This document shows, one piece after another, positions 1-6,920 of a stretch of 64,000 bases of DNA. Below the pieces are notes generated by a model. The model had not been told where the DNA came from and ran no database searches. It was given only the letters and a program-made list of their open reading frames with translations. Source of the stretch: WHTI01 sp963826105 (lineage in GTDB: Bacteria; Actinomycetota; CADDZG01; WHSQ01); contig CAWGWA010000012.1 in the NCBI GenBank assembly GCA_963826105.1, positions 1-64,000 of the forward strand, given 5' to 3'. Each line of letters begins with the position of its first letter. The first letter of the stretch is position 1. The position numbers and the translations under genes were made by a program.

Positions 1-320
1 TCGGCGTCCACCGCTCCTGCTTCCTCGAGCATCTCGGCGAAGAGCTTCTCGCCCTGCTCGGTGATGCGGTACACGGTCTTCCTGCGCCCCGGGGTCGTCT
101 TGGCGGCCGCCTTGGCTCGCTTCCGGGGGACCTCTTCGGCCAACTTCTCAACCGCGCCGAGCTTGGCCATTCGCCTCAGCGTCGGGTAGAGCGAGCCCCA
201 CGAGACCTGCCAGAAGGGGCCCAGCATGGCGCCGAGCTGTTTCCGCAGCTCGTATCCGTGCATGTCCCGCTCCTTGAGCAGCCCCAATACGGGAAGCTCG
301 AGAGTGCCTGGCTGTTTCAT
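1..320 (-). CDS. PadR-family transcriptional regulator (3' end beyond the window edge)
   Basis: Translation from the ATG at 320 reads MKQPGTLELPVLGLLKERDM, then HGYELRKQL and WGSLYPTLRRMAKLGAVEK. This is the PadR winged-helix DNA-binding domain, including the signature SLYPTLRRM recognition-helix region. A Lys/Arg-rich wing (RKRAKAAAKTTPGRRK) precedes the YRITEQGEKLF strand. About 106 codons are visible and the frame stays open to base 1, so the C-terminal part is missing. An AAGGG stretch lies about 6 nt upstream of the start. PadR proteins are ligand-responsive repressors that often bind their own promoter, and a cluster of palindromes lies 48-95 bp upstream. In mycobacteria a PadR gene sits at the same place near ponA1 (Rv0047c). 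The target genes cannot be read from this window. Confidence 0.88.
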   Translation of the reverse strand, partial: MKQPGTLELPVLGLLKERDMHGYELRKQLGAMLGPFWQVSWGSLYPTLRRMAKLGAVEKLAEEVPRKRAKAAAKTTPGRRKTVYRITEQGEKLFAEMLEEAGAVDA

Positions 321-367
321 TCGCTACCCTTCTATGTCGTTCGTAGCGGTCGTTACCTGTGCGATTC

Positions 368-415
368 GATATATCAGTAGTTCCTATCCACTTGATATAT
401 CACACCGATATATCA
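368..415. promoter_or_regulatory. Triple GATATATCA palindrome cluster, candidate PadR operator
   Basis: The 9-mer GATATATCA occurs at 368-376, 394-402 and 407-415. The middle copy extends to the perfect palindrome TGATATATCA (393-402); the outer two have C in the first position. The cluster lies between the divergent padR and acetyltransferase genes and is AT-rich in otherwise GC-rich DNA. Autoregulation by the adjacent PadR protein is inferred; the sequence differs from the ATGT-N8-ACAT pattern known for classical PadR. Confidence 0.55.
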
Positions 416-448
416 CCCGCCACCAACCTAACCGTCGTGGGCGCTCGC

Positions 449-454
449 TAGGCT
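449..454 (+). promoter_or_regulatory. Candidate leaderless -10 (TAGGCT) for the acetyltransferase gene
   Basis: TAGGCT fits the actinobacterial TAnnnT -10 pattern and ends 6 nt before the ATG at 461, so transcription would start at or next to the start codon. No Shine-Dalgarno sequence precedes the ATG. Confidence 0.5.
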
Positions 455-460
455 GACCGG

Positions 461-925
461 ATGGGATCGGGGGAGGTGGCGCTCAGGGACGTTGAGGAGG
501 GGGACCTACCTCTCTTCTACGAGATCCAGGCGGACCCCGAGGGGGCCGCGCTGGCCGCCTATGCCTCCAAAGACCGAGACGCCCACCTGGCCCACTGGCA
601 CAAGATCCTGGCCGACGATTCCTGTGCCGCTCGGACCGTCACGTTCGGAGGAGAGGTCGTCGGAAGCGTCCAGAGCTGGGAGGGAGACGGCCACCGCGAG
701 ATCGGCTACTGGATCGGCCGGGAGCACTGGGGCCGTGGGATCGCGACGGCGGCCGTCGCTCGATACCTTGAGATCGAGCGCACGAGGCCGTTGATGGGGT
801 GGGTTGCCGAGCACAACCCGGGTTCGATCCGGGTGCTCGAGAAGTGCGGCTTCGCCCGCTCCGTGGAGCAACCAGAACCGGTGCCCGATGAGGTTCGCTT
901 CGTGGTCCTGGAGCTCCATTCGTAG
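461..925 (+). CDS. GNAT-family N-acetyltransferase (RimJ/RimL-like)
   Basis: This 154-residue protein has the single-domain GNAT layout. The N-terminus VALRDVEEGDLPLFYEIQAD is beta1-alpha1. GEVVGSVQSW is the central strand. The acetyl-CoA pyrophosphate loop is in REHWGRGIATAAVARYLEIE (about residues 86-105), matching the Q/R-x-x-G-x-G/A motif. NPGSIRVLEKCGF is the motif B region typical of RimJ/RimL-type acetyltransferases. The substrate (protein N-terminus, small molecule or antibiotic) cannot be told from sequence. The gene is divergent from padR across the palindrome cluster and may be under PadR control. It appears to be transcribed without a leader. Confidence 0.85.
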   Translation: MGSGEVALRDVEEGDLPLFYEIQADPEGAALAAYASKDRDAHLAHWHKILADDSCAARTVTFGGEVVGSVQSWEGDGHREIGYWIGREHWGRGIATAAVARYLEIERTRPLMGWVAEHNPGSIRVLEKCGFARSVEQPEPVPDEVRFVVLELHS

Positions 926-1029
926 CGAGCGCGCGGGGGGTTGTCGTCGAAAGCCATTACCATCGCCGAGTGGGACTTTCAGGAAGATCGTTCGATCCGA
1001 CCAGTTCGCCGCCGAGCCCCAAAGGCCCG

Positions 1030-1413
1030 GTGGTCGACTACAGCCTGGCGCGACGTTCGGCGATCGCTTCGGTGCGCCGCGGGATGCTCGACACGAACGA
1101 TGTCTGTGACGCACACCCGGAGCTCCTGCGCGCTGCGAAGAACATCGGCGAGGAGATCGACATCCCCTGCCCGATCTGTTCGCACGATGCGATGCGCGGG
1201 GTGCGCTACGTCTACGGGGCGGAGCTCAAACGGAACAGCGGCCGGGTCGTCTATCCGCGGGAGTGGCTCATCGAACTCGCCGAGTCCTACGACCAGTTCA
1301 CCTGCTACGAGGTCGAGGTCTGCCTCGACTGTGCCTGGAATCACCTGATCAGGGCGTACCAGGCGGGGCGGCGATTCCGTACGCCCCAGGCCCCCCGCCG
1401 CCGCCGTAGTTAG
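1030..1413 (+). CDS. DUF5318 family protein (actinobacterial, zinc-ribbon-like)
   Basis: The GTG at 1030 gives a 127-residue protein starting VVDYSLARRSAIASVRRGML, the usual N-terminus of this family; the frame is also open from an ATG at 970. Two cysteine pairs (CPICS and CLDCAW) flank a conserved RYVYGAELKRNSGRVV segment and could bind a metal. DUF5318 proteins are largely confined to Actinomycetota and have no established function. In mycobacteria the homologue (Rv0049) lies directly upstream of ponA1, as here, which suggests a link to cell-wall synthesis or only conserved linkage. The C-terminus is Arg/Pro-rich (RTPQAPRRRRS). Confidence 0.8.
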   Translation: MVDYSLARRSAIASVRRGMLDTNDVCDAHPELLRAAKNIGEEIDIPCPICSHDAMRGVRYVYGAELKRNSGRVVYPREWLIELAESYDQFTCYEVEVCLDCAWNHLIRAYQAGRRFRTPQAPRRRRS

Positions 1414-1476
1414 ATCCAGTTTGGTTCGCTAATCCTTCAGTTGGGGCATTGTCAGGCGTATGGATGCCGACGAATC

Positions 1477-1482
1477 TAGACT
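1477..1482 (+). promoter_or_regulatory. Candidate -10 element (TAGACT) for ponA
   Basis: TAGACT lies 16 nt upstream of the ponA ATG at 1499. The expected transcription start at about 1488-1490 would leave a leader of only about 10 nt with no clear ribosome binding site. Confidence 0.4.
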
Positions 1483-1498
1483 CGCGTGGTGACACACG

Positions 1499-3793
1499 AT
1501 GGCTGAGGCTGGCGCGTCCAAGCCGGGGTGGTGGGCCCGACGGGGCCAGAAGAAGACCCGGAAGGATGGACGCTCCCGGACGCAACGATTCCTCCTCCGG
1601 TGGGGGTGGTTGATCGCGCTCGGAGGCATCCTTATCGGAGTCGCGATCCTGCTCCTTACCTATGCCTTCGCGTCGATCCCTCTCCCGCAGGACATCAAAC
1701 TGGCCTCGGCGGCCAAGGTGTTCGATCGCCATGGCGAGCCGATCGGCATCTTCTCCGGTGAGGAGCGCCGCTTCATCATCGACCCGGAACCCTTGATCGA
1801 TGGACGAGCGAGCTTCGTCGGCGACGCCGTGATCGCATCCGAGGACAAGGACTACTACGAGCACGGGGGCGTCTCGATCAGGGGCATCATCCGCGCCGCG
1901 TGGGCCAACGTCACCGGCGGTGAGGTCCAGCAGGGTGGCTCGACCATCACCCAGCAGTACGTGAAGCAGGCGGTTCTGCAGGACACCGAGAGAACCATCA
2001 CCAGGAAGCTGAAGGAAGCCGTCCTCGCGATCAAGTTGGAGCGGAAGTACTCCAAGAAGGAGATCCTCGGCTTCTATCTCAACACCATCTACCTCGGGCG
2101 CGGGGCGTACGGATTCGAGGCCGCTGCACAGACGTACTTCGACAAGAAGGCGGTGCAGCTTTCCGTTGGAGAAGCGGCGTTCCTGGCCGGCATAATCCCG
2201 TCGCCCGAGTCCTACCAGCCAGACGAGCACATGATGCTCGCCAAGGAACGCCGCGACCGGACCCTCGGCCTGATGGTGGAGGAGGGCTACATCACCCAGG
2301 ACGAGGCCGACGAGTTCATCGGCAAGAAGATCAAGCTCGCGCCGAACGAGGAAGAATCGCTGACCGACTCGAAGGCCGCCTTCTTCATCGAGTGGGTCCG
2401 TAAGGACTTCCTCGAGCCGTACTTCGGCGACCGGCTTTACACCGGTGGACTACAGATTCACACGACCCTTGACCTCGAGATGCAGAGGGCCGCCGAAGAA
2501 GCCGTCGCCACCCAGTTGACGCAAAAGACCGAACCGGAAGCGTCGCTGGTTTCGATGACCCCGCGCGGTGAGGTGCGCGCGTTCGTCGGGGGCCGGAAGT
2601 TCACCAGCATCAAAAAGGCACGCGGCTTCAACTACGCAGCCGACTACCCGGGGCACGAGTCCGGTTCGACGCTGAAGTCGTGGACCGTGCTGGCCGCGAT
2701 CGAAGACGGCATATCGCTCCAGTCGCGCTTCTCCGGCAGCAGCCCCGTCACCATCACCGACCCGGCGTGCGCCGGGCCCGCCGGTGAATGGGAGACGTCG
2801 AACTACGGCGGGAGTTCCTTCGGGACGCTCGACCTGATCGGAGCCACCACGAGTTCGGTCAATGTGATCTTCGCTCAGCTCATCGCCGAGATCGGCCCCG
2901 AGAAGGTCGCCCGCATGCTCGAGAAGTTCGGGTTCGCCCCGAAGTTCGGGGCCGATGAGATCGCGCCGAACTGCTCACTGGCGGTCGGCTCGTTCGACGC
3001 AACACCGGTCGAGATGGCACGCGGCTACGCTGGCTTCGCGGCCGGCGGTCGTCTCCCCGATGTCGTGCCGGTCGCCTACGTGACCGATGAAGAGGGTCAC
3101 TGCCTCGTGTCGTGGATCCCACAGAAGTTCGAGTGCGACGAAGAGATCAACACTCAGGGCGAGCAAGTCGTCGAGCAGAACTCGGTCTACGTCCTCAACA
3201 CCGCGCTGCAGAGCGTCGTTAACGCGGGAACCGCGACCCGAGCGGCGATCCCCGGCTGGGAGGTCGCCGGTAAGACCGGTACCGCGCAATACAACCGTGC
3301 GGCGTGGTTCTCGGGTTACACCACCCAGCTCGCGACGGTCGTTTGGATGGGCTACCCGCTCGAGGAACGCCCGGGTGGTGGAGAGTCGATACAGCCTCAG
3401 ATGGGCTACTGCTCCGATACGTTCCTCTGTCGTCCGGTTCAGGGCATCAACGTGACCGGTGGGTCGTTCCCCGCGACCATCTGGCACGACTACATGATCC
3501 AGGCCCTCGAGGGGATGACCCCGAAGCCGTTCCCCGATCCGACGCACTTCCCAGACGAGATCCTGAACCCGACCCCGACCGCAGCTCCGTCGCCGACGAA
3601 GACGAAGAAGCCTGACCCGGAGCCGACCCCGGAGCCGACCCCGACCCCCGAGCCGACCCCGACCCCAACTCCGACGCCGACCCCCGAGCCAACACCGACG
3701 GTGACTCCGCCGGCCCCGGCCCGCGACGAGGAGTTCGTCTACCGCGCCGAGAGCACGCCCGACGACACCAAGTCGTCAGGGGAGGATCCATAG
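1499..3793 (+). CDS. ponA: Bifunctional class A penicillin-binding protein (transglycosylase/transpeptidase)
   Basis: This 764-residue protein polymerises and cross-links peptidoglycan outside the membrane. A basic cytoplasmic tail is followed by one transmembrane helix (about 35-57). The GT51 glycosyltransferase domain follows, with EDKDYYEHGG at 115-124 (catalytic Glu) and QGGSTITQQ at about 145. The transpeptidase domain carries all three motifs: STLK with nucleophile Ser390, SVN at about residue 453, and KTGT at about 592. The last ~70 residues are a Pro/Thr/Glu repeat (PEPTPTPEPTPTPT), a wall-spanning low-complexity tail common in actinobacterial PBPs. It lies between the DUF5318 gene and the GT87-like gene, as ponA1 does in mycobacteria. 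Confidence 0.96.
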   Translation: MAEAGASKPGWWARRGQKKTRKDGRSRTQRFLLRWGWLIALGGILIGVAILLLTYAFASIPLPQDIKLASAAKVFDRHGEPIGIFSGEERRFIIDPEPLIDGRASFVGDAVIASEDKDYYEHGGVSIRGIIRAAWANVTGGEVQQGGSTITQQYVKQAVLQDTERTITRKLKEAVLAIKLERKYSKKEILGFYLNTIYLGRGAYGFEAAAQTYFDKKAVQLSVGEAAFLAGIIPSPESYQPDEHMMLAKERRDRTLGLMVEEGYITQDEADEFIGKKIKLAPNEEESLTDSKAAFFIEWVRKDFLEPYFGDRLYTGGLQIHTTLDLEMQRAAEEAVATQLTQKTEPEASLVSMTPRGEVRAFVGGRKFTSIKKARGFNYAADYPGHESGSTLKSWTVLAAIEDGISLQSRFSGSSPVTITDPACAGPAGEWETSNYGGSSFGTLDLIGATTSSVNVIFAQLIAEIGPEKVARMLEKFGFAPKFGADEIAPNCSLAVGSFDATPVEMARGYAGFAAGGRLPDVVPVAYVTDEEGHCLVSWIPQKFECDEEINTQGEQVVEQNSVYVLNTALQSVVNAGTATRAAIPGWEVAGKTGTAQYNRAAWFSGYTTQLATVVWMGYPLEERPGGGESIQPQMGYCSDTFLCRPVQGINVTGGSFPATIWHDYMIQALEGMTPKPFPDPTHFPDEILNPTPTAAPSPTKTKKPDPEPTPEPTPTPEPTPTPTPTPTPEPTPTVTPPAPARDEEFVYRAESTPDDTKSSGEDP

Positions 3794-3797
3794 CGGT

Positions 3798-5057
3798 TTG
3801 GCGTCGACTCCGGAACGCCGGAGGTTTTCCGCCGCAGCGATAGTGGTTGCGGTCTGCGCTGCGTTCCTCCTCGGGGGCTGGTTCCTCAAGGCTCAGTGCC
3901 TCGATCCGTGGAGCGATTCTCATCAGTACGAGTCGCTCTGCTACAACGACATCCAGGCCCTCTACCAGATACGCGGCATCCAAGACAGAACGTTTCCCTA
4001 CGTCCATGGGAGCTTCGACGCCGCGAACGGCGAGCTGGTCGATGGGGCGATCGAGTACCCGGTGCTCACCGGTTTGTTCATGTACGCCGCGGGGGCCGGA
4101 GTCACCGACGCCAACGGTTATCTCGGGGCGACCGCTCTGCTCCTTGCCCCCTTCGGTCTCCTCATCGCCTATCTCCTTGGGAGGCTCGAGGGCCTGCGCG
4201 CTCTGATGTGGGCGGCATCGCCCGCGCTGATCCTGTACTCATTCCACAACTGGGATCTGTTGGTGGTGGCCGCGGTCGTGGTTGGGTTCTACGCGTACCG
4301 CCGCGATCGGCCTCTGGTCGCGGCCGCGCTCTTCGGTGTCGGTGCCGCGCTCAAGATGTATCCCGCCTTTTTCGTACTTGCTCTCGTCGCCGCTTCGCTG
4401 GCGCGCCGGGAGGTGAAGGACGCACTCGTTCACGCCGGGGTTGGCGGCGGCGTGTTCGCGCTGATCAACCTCCCCTTCATCGTCGCCAACCGGGACGGTT
4501 GGTGGGCGACCTACGGGTTCCACCGGGTGCGCGGCCCCAACTTCGACAACATCTGGACCCTGCTTCCAGATATGACTCCGGACGACCTGAACCTCGTCAC
4601 GGGTGGGTTGACGCTGATCGGCTTCGGTATCGCTCTGGGGATCGGCACGTTGCGGGCGAGGCGCGAGGGGGTCTTCCCGACGGTGCCGGTCTGCGCCGCG
4701 CTCCTGGCCGCGTTCATGCTGTTCTCCAAGGTCCACTCGCCCCAGTACACCCTGTGGCTCCTGCCGTTCTTCGTCCTCGTGAGGGTCAACCTCCTGTGGT
4801 GGATCGCCTATGCGGCCGCCGACCTCCTCGTCTACGTGGGCGTGTTCCGGTTTTTCTACGACCTCAGCGAGAGAACCGGCGGAACCCTGGCCGAGGATGC
4901 GATGGAGCTGGGGATCTGGGTCCGGGCCGCGCTCTTGCTCGCTCTGTTCGTCGTGTTCCTGAGATCCTCGGCGACGCCACCCGACCGTTTCGTGTCACAA
5001 CCCCTTCCTACGGTTGACCCCGTCGGAGGAGCGGAGCTCTCTGCCTCGGAGCCCTAG
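3798..5057 (+). CDS. GT87/DUF2029-like polytopic membrane protein
   Basis: This 419-residue protein has about ten hydrophobic helices. Its N-terminal half resembles polyprenyl-phosphate-sugar-dependent (GT-C fold) mannosyltransferases. EYPVLTGLFMYAAG after the first helix is typical of DUF2029/GT87 proteins, and FHNWDLLVVAAVVVGFYAYRR, ALKMYPAFFVL and KVHSPQYTLWLLPFFVLV follow family order. Catalytic acidic residues probably lie in the first extracytoplasmic loop (DPWSDSHQYESL). The start is TTG at 3798, 4 nt after the ponA stop, with GGAGGA at 3781-3786 as ribosome binding site, so it is co-transcribed with ponA. The mycobacterial neighbour Rv0051 has the same type and place. The sugar and acceptor are unknown. 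Confidence 0.78.
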   Translation: MASTPERRRFSAAAIVVAVCAAFLLGGWFLKAQCLDPWSDSHQYESLCYNDIQALYQIRGIQDRTFPYVHGSFDAANGELVDGAIEYPVLTGLFMYAAGAGVTDANGYLGATALLLAPFGLLIAYLLGRLEGLRALMWAASPALILYSFHNWDLLVVAAVVVGFYAYRRDRPLVAAALFGVGAALKMYPAFFVLALVAASLARREVKDALVHAGVGGGVFALINLPFIVANRDGWWATYGFHRVRGPNFDNIWTLLPDMTPDDLNLVTGGLTLIGFGIALGIGTLRARREGVFPTVPVCAALLAAFMLFSKVHSPQYTLWLLPFFVLVRVNLLWWIAYAAADLLVYVGVFRFFYDLSERTGGTLAEDAMELGIWVRAALLLALFVVFLRSSATPPDRFVSQPLPTVDPVGGAELSASEP

Positions 5058-5067
5058 CGAAGGGAGG

Positions 5068-5076
5068 TGCTACCAT
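5068..5076 (+). promoter_or_regulatory. Candidate extended -10 (TGCTACCAT) for the rpsF operon
   Basis: TG-C-TACCAT just after the preceding stop codon fits an extended -10. It leaves a leader of about 100 nt before rpsF, long enough for an S6:S18-type autoregulatory structure, which I could not confirm by eye. Confidence 0.3.
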
Positions 5077-5186
5077 CTGGGTCCCGCGGCGATCGGCTGC
5101 GGTGTGTCCCCTGCTCGTCTGCGGTCCTCATCGCGGGCGGGCCTCGGAACCGAGATTCGGTTCGAGTCCAGAGGAGGAGGTAGCTG

Positions 5187-5483
5187 ATGAGGGATTACGA
5201 GGCGATGGTCATCGTGGATGCCGCACTCGAAGAGGGCGAGATCCAGAAGGCCGTCGATCGATTCTCGGGCGTCATCACCGACGCCGGAGGCAAGGTGACG
5301 AAGGTAGACCGGTGGGGCGTGCGCCGTTTCGCGTACGAGATCAACCACAAGAAAGAGGGCTACTACTTCGTCGCACAATTCTCCGCTGAGCCAGAGACGG
5401 TCGCTCAACTCGATCGCCTCTTCCTCATCTCCGACGAGTTCGTGCGCGGCAAGGTCACTCTGCCCGTGCCCGCAACCAAGTGA
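5187..5483 (+). CDS. rpsF: 30S ribosomal protein S6
   Basis: At 98 residues this is the normal length for bacterial S6. The start MRDYEAMVIVDAALEEGEIQ and the central GGKVTKVDRWGVRRFAYEIN are the family's most conserved segments. S6 binds S18 and sits on the platform of the small subunit. A strong ribosome binding site (GAGGAGGTAG) lies 5-8 nt before the ATG. It is the first gene of rpsF-ssb-rpsR-rplI, whose order is conserved across many bacterial phyla. Confidence 0.97.
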   Translation: MRDYEAMVIVDAALEEGEIQKAVDRFSGVITDAGGKVTKVDRWGVRRFAYEINHKKEGYYFVAQFSAEPETVAQLDRLFLISDEFVRGKVTLPVPATK

Positions 5484-5502
5484 TACTCGAGAGGAGATAG
5501 AA

Positions 5503-5979
5503 ATGGCATCGGATAACAACATCACGCTGGTAGGCAACATCACCGACGACCCCGAACTCCGCTTCACCCCTTCGGGTGCTGCGGTCGCGAACTTCACGGT
5601 CGCGGTCAACCGCCGTATCAACAAGGACGGTCAGTGGGAGGACAAGCTCGACGGGTTCTTCCGCTGCAACTGCTGGCGCGATATGGCCGAGAACGTCGCC
5701 GAATCGCTGTCCAAGGGTTCGCGCGTAGTGGTCGTCGGTCGTCTGCAGCAGCGTCAGTGGGAGGACCAGGACGGCAACAAGCGTTCGTCCTTCGAGATCC
5801 AGGTCGATGAAGTCGGTCCATCCCTTCGCTGGGCGACCGCGACGGTTCAGAAGTCGTCGCGTTCCGGTGGCGGAGGCGGCGCCGGTGGCGGTAACGCAGG
5901 CGGTAACGCAGGTGGCGGTGACTGGGGGGGCCAGGCCCCCGCAGCCGCGGCTCCTCCACCCGAAGACGGAGGTTTCTAG
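5503..5979 (+). CDS. ssb: Single-stranded DNA-binding protein
   Basis: This 158-residue SSB has an OB-fold (about residues 1-110: NNITLVGNITDDPELRFTPS, FTVAVNRR, FFRCNCWRDMAENVAESL, KGSRVVVVGRLQQRQWEDQDG). A Gly-rich linker (about 122-145) and a short C-terminal tip follow. It coats single-stranded DNA and recruits partner enzymes through that tip. The tip reads PPPEDGGF and keeps the final Phe but has only two acidic residues and lacks the usual DDDIPF or DDEPPF pattern. The ribosome binding site is GAGAGGAG. The stop codon abuts the rpsR ATG, so the two are translationally coupled. Confidence 0.96.
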   Translation: MASDNNITLVGNITDDPELRFTPSGAAVANFTVAVNRRINKDGQWEDKLDGFFRCNCWRDMAENVAESLSKGSRVVVVGRLQQRQWEDQDGNKRSSFEIQVDEVGPSLRWATATVQKSSRSGGGGGAGGGNAGGNAGGGDWGGQAPAAAAPPPEDGGF

Positions 5980-6270
5980 ATGGCACGCGATCGCGACAGA
6001 GACTCGCGAGATCGGCGCGATAAGAAGGGCGGCGCCGACAAGAAGGGTTTCAAGAAGGGCAAGAAGAAGTATTGCCAGTTCTGCGCCGACAAGAGCACGC
6101 TGATCGACTACAAGGACGTCGGAATGCTGCGCAAGTTCGTCAGCGACCGGGGCAAGATCCGCGCCCGTCGGGTCACCGGCAACTGTGTCCAGCACCAGCA
6201 CCGTGTGGCGACCGCGGTCAAGAACGCGCGCGAGATGGCATTGCTCCCCTACTCCTCGACGGCTCGGTAA
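5980..6270 (+). CDS. rpsR: 30S ribosomal protein S18, zinc-binding (C+) form
   Basis: The S18 core (KKKYCQFCADKSTLIDYKDV, RKFVSDRGKIRARRVTGN, CVQHQHRVATAVKNAREMALLPY) begins at about residue 30. CQFC together with the later NCVQHQ are the Cys/His ligands of the zinc-binding C+ paralogue; zinc-free C- copies elsewhere in the genome are common in actinobacteria. About 29 charged residues (Arg/Asp/Lys-rich) precede the core, longer than in most S18 proteins. The ATG follows the ssb stop directly with no intergenic base. Confidence 0.95.
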   Translation: MARDRDRDSRDRRDKKGGADKKGFKKGKKKYCQFCADKSTLIDYKDVGMLRKFVSDRGKIRARRVTGNCVQHQHRVATAVKNAREMALLPYSSTAR

Positions 6271-6279
6271 GGAGGACCC

Positions 6280-6735
6280 ATGAAGATCATCCTTGCCGAC
6301 GACATCGAGACCCTCGGGCATAAGGGCGACGTCGTGGTCGTCTCCGACGGGTACGCGCGCAACTTCCTGATCCCTAAGGGCATGGCGCTGACCGCATCGA
6401 AGGGTGCGCTCAAGCAGGCCGAGATGATGCAGAAGGCTCGCGGCGAACGGATGGAGAAGGAGAAGGACGAGGCGGCTTCCAAGGTTGCCGTGCTCGCCGC
6501 CAACCCCGTTTACATCTCTGCCCGGGCCGGTGAGGAGGGCCGTCTGTTCGGCTCCGTTACCAAGACCGACGTCGCCCGGGGCATCGAGGACCAGCTCGGT
6601 GAGAAGGTCGACCACAAGATGATCCTTCTCGAGGACCCGATCCGCAGCCTCGGTAGCCACTCGGTCGAGATCAAGCTCCACGAGCAGGTGAATGCGCTGG
6701 TGACCATCGAGGTCATCGCGCACGACGAGGAGTAA
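6280..6735 (+). CDS. rplI: 50S ribosomal protein L9
   Basis: This 151-residue L9 has the N-terminal rRNA-binding domain MKIILADDIETLGHKGDVVV followed by VSDGYARNFLIPKGMALTAS. A long connecting helix (QAEMMQKARGERMEKEKDEA) leads to the C-terminal domain (RLFGSVTKTDVARGIEDQLG). L9 binds 23S rRNA near the L1 stalk. The ribosome binding site AAGGAGGA lies a few bases before the ATG. It is the last gene before a strong hairpin, so it probably ends the ribosomal transcript. Confidence 0.97.
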   Translation: MKIILADDIETLGHKGDVVVVSDGYARNFLIPKGMALTASKGALKQAEMMQKARGERMEKEKDEAASKVAVLAANPVYISARAGEEGRLFGSVTKTDVARGIEDQLGEKVDHKMILLEDPIRSLGSHSVEIKLHEQVNALVTIEVIAHDEE

Positions 6736-6795
6736 TCCACAGGTGAGTCACAGGCTGACGCTCTTGTAGTCCACAGGCGGCAGCACATAGCTTCG

Positions 6796-6821
6796 AAGTG
6801 GCCCGGTTCGCCGGGCCACTT
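6796..6821 (+). terminator. Hairpin terminator after rplI
   Basis: AAGTGGCCCGG (6796-6806) and CCGGGCCACTT (6811-6821) form a perfect 11-bp stem closed by the stable tetraloop TTCG. No T-tract follows (GCTTGG), so it is either a GC-type terminator or an RNA-stabilising hairpin. It separates the rpsF operon from dnaB. Confidence 0.6.
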
Positions 6822-6869
6822 GCTTGGACGGGGGCGAATCGAATCCGTCGCACCTCGTGGCTAGGGTGC

Positions 6870-6881
6870 GAACATATGTTC
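6870..6881. promoter_or_regulatory. LexA/SOS-type box upstream of dnaB
   Basis: GAACATATGTTC is a perfect palindrome matching the Gram-positive LexA core GAAC-N4-GTTC, with the extra 5' C of the CGAAC consensus. It lies 39 bp upstream of the dnaB GTG, overlapping where the promoter should be. LexA repression of the replicative helicase gene is inferred and would be unusual. Confidence 0.6.
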
Positions 6882-6920
6882 TTGACGACGCCTCGGAAGA
6901 GGCCCTAGGCAGGGGGAGAA

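Noticed and set aside
3600..3730. Tandem repeat or mobile-element remnant at the end of ponA
   Set aside because: It is in-frame Pro/Thr/Glu low-complexity coding sequence, a common C-terminal tail of class A PBPs.
5077..5186. S6:S18 ribosomal leader motif upstream of rpsF
   Set aside because: The leader is long enough, but I could not fold the diagnostic CCG-bulge structure by eye with confidence. A covariance-model search would decide.
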